From positions 1-64,000 of the forward strand of contig UQZX01000003.1 in NCBI GenBank assembly GCA_900545525.1: a stretch of 64,000 nucleotides of DNA, in the 5' to 3' direction. A program made the translations under genes and the position numbers. Source of the DNA: an uncultured Prevotella sp. Its GTDB lineage: Bacteria; Bacteroidota; Bacteroidia; Bacteroidales; Bacteroidaceae. Below the pieces are notes generated by a model that did not search any database, was not told the DNA's origin, and was given only the letters and a program-made list of their open reading frames with translations. This document shows positions 26,351 through 35,360 of this stretch, piece after piece (the first letter of the stretch is position 1; each line of letters begins with the position of its first letter).

Positions 26351-27811
26351 TTATTTATTCATAACAGGACGTACAGGGAAACCGTATGATGGGTTGAAAA
26401 CACCATAAGTCACATCACTTCCTCCATCATAATAGTCGGTAAGTGCTATTCCACGTTTCACATAATTGTATTGATTATAATTACCACCAACCAACCGTTC
26501 CTGATACCAATGAATTTCACTTGTCCACACATATAAATATCCATTTAACCTTAAAGTACCACTTAATTTGTATCCGGCGGCAGGAATGAATATCCATTTA
26601 GACTCGTCTCTTTTATTTGTGAACTTAAATCCCCGCACATTATTAAGAGTTGTACTTACATAGTTCGTTCCTTTTATAAGTTCATCGACTTGATCTGGAG
26701 TCGGCATAGTCCATTTACCCCCGAGTTGGTATGCAGCTATATCATATGAACTGTATCTGCTATCAGTTGCGCAACATTGCCAATAGTAGGTTGTCCCATA
26801 ACTATTCTCAACAGAGGTAGCAGCCTTAATCCCCCTTATTATTTTTTTATTTGCGCGCCTAACGGTGTTCCCGTCGAGTTCTTTTATATACGTCATCGTT
26901 ACCCGCGGCGACGAGTGACCGAGCGCCTGCGCTATGACATGCAGCGGAACATTGCGGCGGTAGGCAATGCTTGCCCATGTGTGGCGTGGCACGTATGACG
27001 TAAGCGACGTGCATATCCCTGCCTTGCGCGACAGGATTTTCAGTCCCGTGTTATACCGTCTGAGCAGCCGGGCATATCCCCTTCCGCCCGGCAGCCTGTC
27101 TCCGCCGGGAGCGGGAAACACATAGCCGCTGTCATCGCGGGCGTATTTTCTCATTATCCTTTCCATGCACGGCTCTATGCCGACGGTCACCTCGCGCCCC
27201 GTCTTCCGCCGGCAATAGGTTATCATGCCGTCACGCACCTGACACTTACGCAGCATCACGGCATCGGCAAAGGGCATGCCCATGGCATAGAAGCAGAACA
27301 TGAAGACATCACGCGACCACGCCTCGACGGTGCCTTCGGCAACGTCCGCACCGTCGAGCCGCCGCATCTCGCCCTCACCGAGGGCACGCTTGCGCGTGGA
27401 TACATTGCCCGTGAAGACGGCTGCAAAGGGACTGCCGCGCCTTATGCGGTGCTTTCTTACGGCAGTATTGTACATCGCCCGCAGCGAACGCATGTAACAC
27501 GACGACGTGTTGAGGCTAACGCCACGCTCAGAAAGCCACCGGGAATAACGCATGACGAGCGGCGCGTCGACATCGCGCAGGGGAATGTCAACACCGCCGA
27601 GAAAGGCTGCAAACGAGCGGCGCGCCGTCATGTAGTTGTCGCAGGTGCTCTGCCGGCATCTACGGCGCACGTTGTGCATCTCACTGTCGATAAACTCAAG
27701 GAAGAGGGGCGTGCGCGGCGCCGCCCTCCCCGTCTTCTTTTTCTTCCACCGGACAGACTGTCTGCGTCTGTCGAAGGAAATCTTTAAGCTGAATGTAAAT
27801 CCTAATAACAT
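26351..27811 (-). CDS. tyrosine recombinase fused in frame to a FISUMP-like surface domain
   Basis: Residues 1-325 of the 486-residue product are a short Bacteroidetes tyrosine recombinase: core-binding domain at 35-120, catalytic domain to about 325. Lys203, Arg276/His277 (VPRHTWAS), His299 and the nucleophile Tyr308 (MTYIKEL) are present. The first catalytic Arg seems to be replaced by Met177 (FYAMGM, versus FYTRGM in the recombinase at 40351). After RANKKIIRGIK the frame passes into about 155 residues of a different, AT-rich sequence. That part has GGKWTMPTPDQVDEL, IFIPAAGY, YLYVWTS and a final FPVRPV, as in FISUMP (Fibrobacter major paralogous) domains of surface lipoproteins. A run of seven A in the coding strand (26842-26848) is at the junction. 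Confidence 0.75.
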   Translation of the reverse strand: MLLGFTFSLKISFDRRRQSVRWKKKKTGRAAPRTPLFLEFIDSEMHNVRRRCRQSTCDNYMTARRSFAAFLGGVDIPLRDVDAPLVMRYSRWLSERGVSLNTSSCYMRSLRAMYNTAVRKHRIRRGSPFAAVFTGNVSTRKRALGEGEMRRLDGADVAEGTVEAWSRDVFMFCFYAMGMPFADAVMLRKCQVRDGMITYCRRKTGREVTVGIEPCMERIMRKYARDDSGYVFPAPGGDRLPGGRGYARLLRRYNTGLKILSRKAGICTSLTSYVPRHTWASIAYRRNVPLHVIAQALGHSSPRVTMTYIKELDGNTVRRANKKIIRGIKAATSVENSYGTTYYWQCCATDSRYSSYDIAAYQLGGKWTMPTPDQVDELIKGTNYVSTTLNNVRGFKFTNKRDESKWIFIPAAGYKLSGTLRLNGYLYVWTSEIHWYQERLVGGNYNQYNYVKRGIALTDYYDGGSDVTYGVFNPSYGFPVRPVMNK

Positions 27812-27818
27812 ATATTTA

Positions 27819-28013
27819 AAGTAAGTTCGATATAATCAAGTAATATATTTTATAGTTAGAAATCCATCCATTTGTAGGGACATTTTCTTGTAAATGTCCA
27901 TATTTTATCCTGTTTAAAGCAGCTTTTTATGTGTTTTTTACGGACATTTACAAGAAAATGTCCCTACAAATGGATGGCACTTACAGGTTGTATTATGTCG
28001 AACTCACTTATTT
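27819..28013. repeat. long hairpin with outer inverted ends, AGGGACAT family
   Basis: Arms 27864-27899 and 27942-27977 are perfect 36-base complements (CCATCCATTTGTAGGGACAT...). Outside them, AAGTAAGTTCGATATAAT (27817 on) and ATTATGTCGAACTCACTT (to about 28007) form a second, imperfect inverted pair. The element resembles the hairpin at 305-419 and may be a small non-autonomous mobile element. Confidence 0.8.
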
Positions 28014-28314
28014 ATATATTAACTGAAGCTCCACATTTTACAACAAATCTCAAAGCCTTCCGCCATACATGCACGCAGAATATGAACATCTTGTACGCTG
28101 GCATGTACCATATTACACATTGCTACATTTTTTCCTTTTCTTCTTACATCATGTCTTTTCCAAACGTCTGAATACCGGCGTTTTTGGAAACTCTTCCGCT
28201 CCTTGCTGTAAAAACGACAAGCATTTGTGTGCAGGCATAACACGCGTAATATCAGTGCATTACGCTCTACTGTACGGGAATGTGCATGTTTTCAGACGGT
28301 ATATGTGCCCTTTC

Positions 28315-28450
28315 GGCATGCAAAAGGCGGCATTTTAGCATGCAAAACACGGCACTTTGGCTTCCGAAATGCGCCATTTCACGACCTAAAGTTACGCATT
28401 ATGGCATCCAAAGCAGGCATGTTTGGAGATAAAACACTGTTTCTTCACGC
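28315..28450. repeat. degenerate array with a period near 22 bp
   Basis: Units such as TGCAAAAGGCGGCATTTTAGCA, TGCAAAACACGGCACTTTGG, TAAAGTTACGCATTATGGCA and CAAAGCAGGCATGTTTGG follow one another. The block 28190-28260 upstream shares TTTGTGTGCAGGCATAAC with 11780-11800. No convincing gene lies between 27812 and 28834. Confidence 0.7.
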
Positions 28451-28705
28451 CTCACACCCGCCGTTATGTGCCGTCGGACTCCTGTAATGCAGATTGGAGA
28501 CGATATTTTCCGGATGTCAGAATGTCACGATACTGCCTCATACGGTTTCATTCTGCATACACGTACGAAGCCTGTCGGGAAGCGGACAGGGCATGCGACG
28601 TGGCATTTTAAACGAATGTAAAAAACGCCCCGTTTCGCGCTAAGAGCCGTTAACGGGTATGTTTTGAGTGTTAAAAGAGAACAAATATAAGATGTATTTT
28701 ATATG

Positions 28706-28731
28706 TTTGATGAAATTTGGGACTATATTTG
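28706..28731 (+). promoter_or_regulatory. possible promoter of the HtrA-type protease gene
   Basis: TATATTTG at 28724-28731 fits the -7 consensus. TTTG at 28706-28709 is nearer (14 bases) than the usual -33 spacing. The leader would be about 100 bases. Confidence 0.45.
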
Positions 28732-28834
28732 CACGCGACGAAAACGGGCAGGACCATGACGGAAAGCACAAAGCGCTGCCATGTCCTGCCGCATGACAAA
28801 AGAAAGATTATCAACAAAAACGAATAACAGCAAC

Positions 28835-30292
28835 ATGAAAAAATTATCAAACTATCTTGTTTATGCCCTTTGTATTGTGGCAATAGCATTTTCAGCCGGT
28901 TCGTTCATGAAGGTTTATGCCTACAAGGCACCGGCACCGGGGCAGCCTGTCGACCTGACATACGCTGCGGAAAAGGCTCTTCCGGCGGTTGTACACATCA
29001 AGTTTCTGCAAAACAGCAAGGTGCAGACGGTTGACGTGCAGTCGAACCCCTTCGGCGACTTCTTCGACCCGTTCGGTTTCTTCGGCAATCCGGGCGGCAA
29101 CGGCGGCACACAGAAGCGACAGATACAGACACCGAAGAGACAGGGAGCCGGCTCGGGAGTGATAATCTCCGCCGACGGATACATCGTGACGAACAACCAC
29201 GTGGTGGAAGGGGCTGACGAACTGACCGTGACGCTCGACGACAACCGCGAGTTCTCGGCACGCATCGTAGGTACGGACAAGACGACAGACCTCGCCCTGA
29301 TAAAGATAGACGGCAAGAACCTGCCGACACTGACGATAGGCGACAGCGACAAGCTGAAGGTCGGCGAGTGGGTGCTCGCCGTGGGCAATCCGTTCAACCT
29401 CAACTCTACCGTGACGGCGGGCATCGTAAGTGCCAAGGCACGCTCGCTGGGAGCCAACGGCGTGGAGTCGTTCATACAGACTGATGCCGCTATCAACTCG
29501 GGCAACTCCGGCGGTGCGCTGGTGAACACGCAGGGCGAGCTTGTGGGCATCAACGCCATGCTCTATTCTCAGACGGGAAGCTACAGCGGATACGGTTTTG
29601 CAATACCTACGACGATAATGAACAAGGTGGTGGCAGACCTCAAGCAGTATGGTACGGTGCAGCGCGCGCTGCTCGGCATAGAAGGCTCTGACGTGAACAA
29701 ATATATAGACATGCAGAAGGAGAAAGGCAATGAGATAGACCTCGGAACAATGGAGGGCATATACATTGCCAAGGTGAGCGAAGAGGGTGCCGGAGCCGAA
29801 GCTGGTCTGGAAGAGGGCGACGTGATAACCGCCGTAGACGGAAAGAAGGTGAAGAAAATGGCGGAGCTTCAGGAGTATATGGCAAACAAGCGTCCCGGAG
29901 ACAAGATTACGATAACTTATCTGCACAAGAAACACAAGAAGGATGTGACCGTTACGCTGAAGAATGCGCAGGGAAACACAAAGGTCGTGAAGAATGCAGA
30001 CCTCGACGTGCTGGGCGGAAACTTCCGTGAGATAAACGCATCGGAGAAGCAGCAACTGGGCATAAGCTTCGGTCTTGCCGTGATAAAGGTGAACAACGGT
30101 GCTCTCAAGGATGCCGGGATAAACCGCGGCTTCATAATACAGAAGGTCAACGACGCTCCCATGAAGACCATCGACGACCTGCAGGAGGCTGTGAAAGAGG
30201 CATCGAAGAGCAAAGACCCCGTGCTCTACATACAGGGAATGTTCCCGACGGGCAAGAAGGCTTACTTCGCTGTTCCGCTGCAGGAGGAGTAA
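28835..30292 (+). CDS. HtrA/DegP-type periplasmic serine protease
   Basis: The start at 28835 (MKKLSNYLVYAL) gives 485 residues with an N-terminal signal or anchor. The trypsin-like domain has the catalytic triad in TNNHVVEGA (His), TDLALIKI (Asp) and NSGNSGGALVN (Ser). Two PDZ domains follow at about 265-365 and 395-480. DegP-like enzymes degrade or refold damaged envelope proteins. The frame is open upstream to 28781, but the extra residues do not look like a signal peptide. The gene is followed by a 54-base inverted repeat and then the sigma factor gene. Confidence 0.94.
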   Translation: MKKLSNYLVYALCIVAIAFSAGSFMKVYAYKAPAPGQPVDLTYAAEKALPAVVHIKFLQNSKVQTVDVQSNPFGDFFDPFGFFGNPGGNGGTQKRQIQTPKRQGAGSGVIISADGYIVTNNHVVEGADELTVTLDDNREFSARIVGTDKTTDLALIKIDGKNLPTLTIGDSDKLKVGEWVLAVGNPFNLNSTVTAGIVSAKARSLGANGVESFIQTDAAINSGNSGGALVNTQGELVGINAMLYSQTGSYSGYGFAIPTTIMNKVVADLKQYGTVQRALLGIEGSDVNKYIDMQKEKGNEIDLGTMEGIYIAKVSEEGAGAEAGLEEGDVITAVDGKKVKKMAELQEYMANKRPGDKITITYLHKKHKKDVTVTLKNAQGNTKVVKNADLDVLGGNFREINASEKQQLGISFGLAVIKVNNGALKDAGINRGFIIQKVNDAPMKTIDDLQEAVKEASKSKDPVLYIQGMFPTGKKAYFAVPLQEE

Positions 30293-30494
30293 GGAAGTTA
30301 TTTCTTAGAAGTTAAAGAAGTCAGGGGAAGTTAAAGAAGTTAAAGGCTTTAGAAGTTAAGGAAGTCAGGGGAAGTTAAAGAAGTTAAAGACAATAGTCCT
30401 GTTTGATGTCGCCGACAATTCAAGCGCAAAGACATTTGTCCTTAACTTCTTTAACTTCCCCTGACTTCTTTAACTTCTAAGAAATAACTTCCTT
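30291..30494. repeat. 54-base inverted repeat, GAAGTTA family
   Basis: Arms 30291-30344 and 30441-30494 are almost perfect complements (AAGGAAGTTATTTCTTAGAAG...). A further direct copy of part of the left arm lies at 30350-30388. The left arm starts in the stop codon region of the protease gene, so it may serve as its terminator. Confidence 0.88.
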
Positions 30495-30531
30495 AACTTC
30501 TAAAGCCTTCTCAAAAAATCCCCTCAAATCC

Positions 30532-30562
30532 TTGTCATTGCACAATAAAATAAGTATATTTG
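30532..30562 (+). promoter_or_regulatory. promoter of the primary sigma factor gene
   Basis: TTG at 30532-30534, a 20-base spacer and TATATTTG at 30555-30562; 23 bases before the start codon. Confidence 0.65.
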
Positions 30563-30585
30563 CATCTACTTAAATCACATACTGA

Positions 30586-31449
30586 ATGAGACAACTTAAA
30601 ATAACACAATCCATCACAAACAGGGAAAGCGCCTCGCTCGACAAGTATCTTCAGGATATCGGCCATGAAGAACTGCTCACGACAGACGAGGAAGTGGAAC
30701 TTGCACAGAGGATAAAGAAAGGCGACCGCAAGGCTCTGGAAAAGCTGACAAAGGCAAACCTGCGCTTCGTCGTGTCGGTGGCGAAGCAATATCAGAACCA
30801 CGGACTGAGCCTTCCCGACCTCATCAACGAGGGCAACATGGGACTGATAAAGGCTGCCGAGAAGTTCGACGAGACACGCGGCTTCAAGTTTATATCATAC
30901 GCAGTATGGTGGATAAGGCAGAGCATTCTGCAAGCCATTGCCGAACAGAGCCGCATCGTAAGGATGCCGCTGAACCAGGTCGGCTCGGCAAACAAGATAA
31001 ACAAGGTGCTCAACGAGTTTGAACAGCTGCACGAACGGCGCCCGAGCATTGACGAGATTGCCGACAAGGTGGACATTCCGCACGACAAGATAGAAGACGC
31101 GATGAACATAAACACGCGCCATATATCTGTGGACGCGCCCCTGTCCGACGGCGACACGAACAATCTGCTGGACGTATTGCAGAACGAAGACTCGCCTATG
31201 GCGGACAAGACGCTGGTCATGGAATCGCTCAGGGAGGAGATAAAACGGGCGCTGCAGACGCTCAACGAACGCGAGCGCATGGTGACGGAAGCGTTCTTCG
31301 GCATAAACCAACCGGAAATGACGCTCGAAGAGATAGGCACGAAACATGGGCTGACACGCGAGAGAGTAAGGCAGATAAAGGAAAAGGCAATAAGAAAACT
31401 GCGCAAGAACACGAAGAACAAGCTGCTGAAATCGTATCTCGGACAGTGA
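30586..31449 (+). CDS. rpoD: primary RNA polymerase sigma factor (sigma-70, Bacteroidetes type)
   Basis: The 287-residue product lacks the long region 1.1 found in proteobacterial sigma-70, as in other Bacteroidetes (often called SigA or RpoD). Region 1.2 is at 15-45, region 2 at 55-125 with [26 protein letters not shown] (key Phe, Lys, Tyr and Trp residues), region 3 at 130-205 and region 4 at 220-280 with the helix-turn-helix [23 protein letters not shown]. It directs RNA polymerase to TAnnTTTG promoters such as those listed here. Confidence 0.95.
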   Translation: MRQLKITQSITNRESASLDKYLQDIGHEELLTTDEEVELAQRIKKGDRKALEKLTKANLRFVVSVAKQYQNHGLSLPDLINEGNMGLIKAAEKFDETRGFKFISYAVWWIRQSILQAIAEQSRIVRMPLNQVGSANKINKVLNEFEQLHERRPSIDEIADKVDIPHDKIEDAMNINTRHISVDAPLSDGDTNNLLDVLQNEDSPMADKTLVMESLREEIKRALQTLNERERMVTEAFFGINQPEMTLEEIGTKHGLTRERVRQIKEKAIRKLRKNTKNKLLKSYLGQ

Positions 31450-31552
31450 GACGGATGAAGGCATGACTACAGCAGAGGCATGGACGACGGGTTTAGGGCA
31501 ATGTCGCCCGGCTGCAGTTTGTCAAATAAGAACTCAACAACAATAATAATAT

Positions 31553-31987
31553 ATGAAACTGTACAAGTATCTGTTTGCCGTAACGGCAGTAGTGGCAGCA
31601 TTTGCCACGACCACTATTACGGCAAAAAACAAGTGTATGCCTAAGGTATACGCTTTCGGATTTGCGGCATCGTTCAACGACTCTACCGTATATTTCACGG
31701 ATATTCAGGAGATTGACAGCGTATGGATAAACGACAAGACTAAGTTTATGCTTGAGCGGGAGAACTATTCGGGACAGCTGAAGACATATCTCAACGGAAA
31801 CGGGAAAGAGCACCGCACATGCGTGATATCATACGCCTTCAAGCGGAAAGACATCGACAACAAGTACCGGAAGATGAGAGACAGGTATGTAAAAAGAGGC
31901 GGCTGCATCATAGAGCATATTGCCGCAGACGATTTCCGCTTTCAGAGCATCGTGCCGCAGGCTGTGGAAGACGGTGCCGGAAAGTGA
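31553..31987 (+). CDS. hypothetical secreted protein upstream of the HprK-like gene
   Basis: The 144-residue product has a signal peptide (residues 1-24, TTTITA before KNKCMPK). The mature part is about 120 residues, basic, with two Cys residues. No known domain was recognised; the text MPKVYAFGFAASFNDSTVYFTDI may form beta strands. It precedes the HprK-like kinase gene by 36 bases on the same strand, so a shared transcript is likely. It might be secreted by, or a target of, the downstream genes, but this is a guess. Confidence 0.7.
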   Translation: MKLYKYLFAVTAVVAAFATTTITAKNKCMPKVYAFGFAASFNDSTVYFTDIQEIDSVWINDKTKFMLERENYSGQLKTYLNGNGKEHRTCVISYAFKRKDIDNKYRKMRDRYVKRGGCIIEHIAADDFRFQSIVPQAVEDGAGK

Positions 31988-32023
31988 TGTGTCTAAGATC
32001 GATAGGGCTTAAAGTTTAAGGCA

Positions 32024-32923
32024 ATGGACAGTCATGACAAGACGGACATCAACGATTTCTGTCTGGCGGATCTTCACTTGAGGATTGTATTCAACGGCAC
32101 AGAAAAGAACAATATGGAACTGATTTCGTCGTTCGAACCGTTTCGCGAGAAGCTGTCGGACGGCGAAAAGTTGTTTACGCTCACCGTGGACGACGGGCTG
32201 CAGCCCATACGTACGGGCAAGGAACGCATCGGGAAGTTCGACACCGGCAACGGCGATACAATTGTGGACCTGCTCGCCGACGGCGGATATCAGTACATCG
32301 TAAAGGACATCGGAGGGCGCAGCTGCTGCCTGTTGCAGACCGACCGCAGCTTCAACAACTGCCGGTGTGCGCTTAACGGCAATGCCAACATGAGGCGGTT
32401 CGGGCTTAACAACGCACTGATGATAACCTTCGCATTTGCCGCATGCCGCTTCAACGCGCTGCTCATACATGCCTCCCTGGTGCGTAACAACGGGCGCGGG
32501 TATGCCTTCATAGCAAAGAGCGGAACGGGAAAGAGCACACACGTGAGCCTGTGGTTGCGGCACATACCGGGGTGCGACCTCATGAACGACGACAACCCTA
32601 TAGTGAGAACCGTCGGCGGAGAGACGTTCATCTACGGCAGCCCGTGGAGCGGAAAGACACCGTGCTACCGCAATGTAAAGGCTCCGCTCGGCGCCATAAC
32701 GCGCATAGACAGGGCAAAGGAGAACAGCATAGAGAGACTTTCGCCCACACAGGCGTTTGCGTCCATGATGCCGTCGTGCTCTACAATGAAATGGAGCAAG
32801 GACATTTTTGACAATGTCTGCAACAATATTACAAAGATAATAGAAACAACCGGCATGTACACTCTTCACTGTCTGCCGGACAAAGATGCAGCAGTTTTAT
32901 GCCACAAGACAATATCACAATAG
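32024..32923 (+). CDS. HprK-like P-loop kinase
   Basis: The 299-residue product has a P-loop AKSGTGKSTH near 164-173 and a downstream NDDNPIVR near 188-195, the arrangement of the C-terminal kinase domain of HPr kinase and of phosphoenolpyruvate carboxykinase-like proteins. The N-terminal 140 residues are variable. Relatives are found beside PqqD-like proteins in Bacteroidetes and in some RiPP gene clusters. No PTS genes are near, so HPr is unlikely as substrate. It overlaps the next gene by 25 bases. Confidence 0.72.
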   Translation: MDSHDKTDINDFCLADLHLRIVFNGTEKNNMELISSFEPFREKLSDGEKLFTLTVDDGLQPIRTGKERIGKFDTGNGDTIVDLLADGGYQYIVKDIGGRSCCLLQTDRSFNNCRCALNGNANMRRFGLNNALMITFAFAACRFNALLIHASLVRNNGRGYAFIAKSGTGKSTHVSLWLRHIPGCDLMNDDNPIVRTVGGETFIYGSPWSGKTPCYRNVKAPLGAITRIDRAKENSIERLSPTQAFASMMPSCSTMKWSKDIFDNVCNNITKIIETTGMYTLHCLPDKDAAVLCHKTISQ

Positions 32924-33387
32924 TCGAAAAGCAGTTTCCCAACGACAAGTTCCTGCCCGAGGTGGTGCGTCTTCTCAACGAGGGACACACCGTGACACTG
33001 CGTCTCAGGGGCTATAGCATGCGGCCTTTTCTTGAAAACAACCGCGACAAGGCTTTGCTGACAAAGGCAGGGGACATAAAGAAAGGAGACCCCGTGCTTG
33101 CCGAGATATCACCGGGGCACTATGTGCTGCACCGCATCGTGGATATTTCCGGCAGCACCGTGACACTGCTCGGAGACGGAAACCTGACCGTGGAAAAATG
33201 CAGGACGGAGGATATAAAAGGCTCCGTAACGGGCTTCTATAGAAAAGGACGCGACGTTATGGACCGCACTGACGGCATGAAGTGGCGCGTCTACTCATAT
33301 ATATGGACCCGTCTGCGCCCGGTGCGCCGTTATCTTCTGGCATTCCACCGCAGGATATGGATGAAGGTTTCCGGCGGTACGCAATGA
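32899..33387 (+). CDS. S24/S26-family peptidase-like protein
   Basis: The 162-residue product has the serine motif RGYSMRPFL near 35-43, the KGDPVLA strand near 61-67, YVLHRIVDI near 74-82 and LLGDGN near 93-98, which together match signal-peptidase-like (S26) or LexA-like (S24) catalytic folds. Ser38 is the likely nucleophile, and the His in LHR or a Lys would be the base. There is no strong membrane anchor. It overlaps the kinase gene and precedes the PqqD-like gene, suggesting processing of a peptide or protein handled by this group. Confidence 0.75.
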   Translation: MPQDNITIVEKQFPNDKFLPEVVRLLNEGHTVTLRLRGYSMRPFLENNRDKALLTKAGDIKKGDPVLAEISPGHYVLHRIVDISGSTVTLLGDGNLTVEKCRTEDIKGSVTGFYRKGRDVMDRTDGMKWRVYSYIWTRLRPVRRYLLAFHRRIWMKVSGGTQ

Positions 33388-33426
33388 TACGCGGCATGAG
33401 GACTGGATAGAACAAAAATAAACATA

Positions 33427-33702
33427 ATGGATACAATGAGAACAAAGAAAGGTTTTAACCTGCGCACAGTGTGCGGCGAGAACATCATCGTTGCCGAAGG
33501 AAAGGAAAACATAGACTTCAGCAACATAATAAGCATGAACGAGTCGTCGGCATACCTGTGGAAGGAGATTGCAGGCAGGGAGTTCACGTGCGGGGAACTG
33601 GCGGAACTGCTGACAAAGGAATATGACGTGGAGAAAGAAACGGCACTGAAAGACGTTACGGCACTTGTCGGCGAATGGAAGAAAGCCGGAATAATAGAAT
33701 GA
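33427..33702 (+). CDS. PqqD-family peptide-binding protein
   Basis: The 91-residue product has the PqqD fold pattern: an N-terminal beta part (GFNLRTVCGENIIVAEG), ISMNESSAYLWKEIAGREFT near 35-54 and a winged helix made of LAELLTKEYDVEKETALKDV. PqqD domains (RiPP recognition elements) bind leader peptides of ribosomal peptides. It closes the four-gene group and is followed by a strong terminator. No obvious precursor peptide or radical SAM partner was found beside it. Confidence 0.82.
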   Translation: MDTMRTKKGFNLRTVCGENIIVAEGKENIDFSNIISMNESSAYLWKEIAGREFTCGELAELLTKEYDVEKETALKDVTALVGEWKKAGIIE

Positions 33703-33749
33703 CACGGCAACGGCGGCGGCAGGACACGATATCCTGACACCGCGGACAA

Positions 33750-33857
33750 GCCTTCAACATATACGCAGACACGGAAACAACGGACTGTCTACACTCATAA
33801 TCAGGAGTCATAACAGAACCGTGTTTCCGTGTCTGCGTATATGTTGAAGGCATTTTT
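33750..33857 (+). terminator. 30-base stem terminator after the PqqD-like gene
   Basis: GCCTTCAACATATACGCAGA... (33750-33779) pairs perfectly with 33822-33851, followed by ATTTTTA. It separates the four-gene group from the convergent DUF4861 gene. Confidence 0.88.
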
Positions 33858-33869
33858 ATGCCCGCAGCG

Positions 33870-35093
33870 TTACTCTACGGTAACCTTCAGCGGAGCGCAG
33901 AGCGCGTCGATTGTCTCCGATGCACGCAGTTTCCACTCGTTGAACGTGCGCACATCGTTCTTGCTCCATGCCGACCCGAAATAATATACAAACCTTTCGC
34001 CCGGCTTATATTCCGTTACTCCCACTGCATGACCAGCCGCACCCGGCACAGGCTGTGCATCGGCAACGCGCTGCGTAGTAACGTTTCCGTAAGGGAAGAG
34101 GGCACCTACGTATATCTGGAAGTTCTGCTTCGCCGGATTGTCCGTAGGATCGGCATAAAGCACCATATCTTTGTCAAGAACCACGCTCTCGGTGTCTTCG
34201 CTGTGGATAACAACTCCGGCAGCCAGCTTGCGCGGCTGTGTGAGACCGTCGAACCACACTTCCATGCGGTTGAAGTTGCTTCCCTTGTCAAGACTCAGAA
34301 GACGATGCTCTACCACATTGGCATCCTTTCCGATCTTTGCCGGATTGTATACAAGCTTCACTGTAAAGCGCAACGGACCGTTGTCAAGTATCTCATAAGT
34401 CTTGTAACAATAAGGAAGAACAAGCCCGTTGTCATCCATCAGTGCCGGTGCGCCGCCTCCAAGAGTGGGACCAACCTTGTAACAGTCCAGTCCGTAGCCG
34501 TGGTCATAGTGATAGGTCGTTGCCTGTTCCATCTCACGAGCCTCTTCGTTCTTGCCTGCCTTTTTAAGTTCCTGTATCTTGTGGTGGTTTGACAACTCCG
34601 TAACATAGCGCTTGTCCACCTCAAGATCGGGAGTGTTCTTTACCCATACGTCCACACCGAACGCCCTTTCGCCCGAACGCTGGAGAGCCGGTCCGTAGAC
34701 ACGATAAGCTGTACGGTCGTTCTCCCATGCCACATCATCCACACGCTCGGGATACTGCTTGCCGCATACAAAGGTCTTCATAGGCTTCGGCGTGCCCTTT
34801 GTTATGGTGAAAACAGCCGTCCCCTTGGGGCGCACTGCTGCATCGACGAGTATCTTCCCGTCGTATGTAACCTGTGCGGCAACCTCCTGCCCCAGCGCAT
34901 TTCTAACGATAAAAGGCTCACCCTTGCCTATTCCGAGTGTCCTGTACACGCTTGCGGCATCTACCTCCACAAGTTCCTGACGCTGTACGCCGGCATCGTT
35001 CCTCACTGTAACCGTAACGTCCTTGGCTCCAACCTGCTGTGCTGAAAGCAGCATACTGAAAGCCGTTACGGCAATAAATCCAAATGTTTTCAT
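33870..35093 (-). CDS. secreted DUF4861 family protein
   Basis: The 407-residue product has a signal peptide (1-23, ending VGAKD-like) and then the DUF4861 domain over nearly its whole length. Recognisable stretches are NDRTAYRVYGPAL near 120-132, YHYDHGYGLDCYKVG near 195-210 and WFDGL near 275. DUF4861 proteins are found in Bacteroidetes, often beside polysaccharide-degradation genes, and are suspected carbohydrate-active proteins. It is expected in the periplasm or at the surface. No carbohydrate-utilisation genes are adjacent. Confidence 0.85.
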   Translation of the reverse strand: MKTFGFIAVTAFSMLLSAQQVGAKDVTVTVRNDAGVQRQELVEVDAASVYRTLGIGKGEPFIVRNALGQEVAAQVTYDGKILVDAAVRPKGTAVFTITKGTPKPMKTFVCGKQYPERVDDVAWENDRTAYRVYGPALQRSGERAFGVDVWVKNTPDLEVDKRYVTELSNHHKIQELKKAGKNEEAREMEQATTYHYDHGYGLDCYKVGPTLGGGAPALMDDNGLVLPYCYKTYEILDNGPLRFTVKLVYNPAKIGKDANVVEHRLLSLDKGSNFNRMEVWFDGLTQPRKLAAGVVIHSEDTESVVLDKDMVLYADPTDNPAKQNFQIYVGALFPYGNVTTQRVADAQPVPGAAGHAVGVTEYKPGERFVYYFGSAWSKNDVRTFNEWKLRASETIDALCAPLKVTVE

Positions 35094-35199
35094 TTTCTTT
35101 TAATATTGTTGTTATTCGTTTCTTTCACTCCTTAAAGGGCTTGGTGTCATCAAAGGGCTTCAAAGTGGTTAAGGGTTTTAAAGGCTTTTAGGTCTTTAA

Positions 35200-35360
35200 G
35201 GTCATTAAGGACCAAAATGCCATTCTGCTACTTACTCCCTTACTCCTTACTACTTCCCTACTTACTCCTTACATTATCATTTGTCCTTTAACTTCCTCTA
35301 ACTTCCCGTAACTTCCTTAACTCCTTACTCCATTTACCTCCTTACTCCCTTTACTCCTTA
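35200..35360. repeat. GAAGTTA-family intergenic repeat
   Basis: A pyrimidine-rich run (CATTTGTCCTTTAACTTCCTCTAACTTCCCGTAACTTCC...) closely matches the 87-bp unit at the left edge. It lies between the DUF4861 gene and the peptidase gene. Confidence 0.75.
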
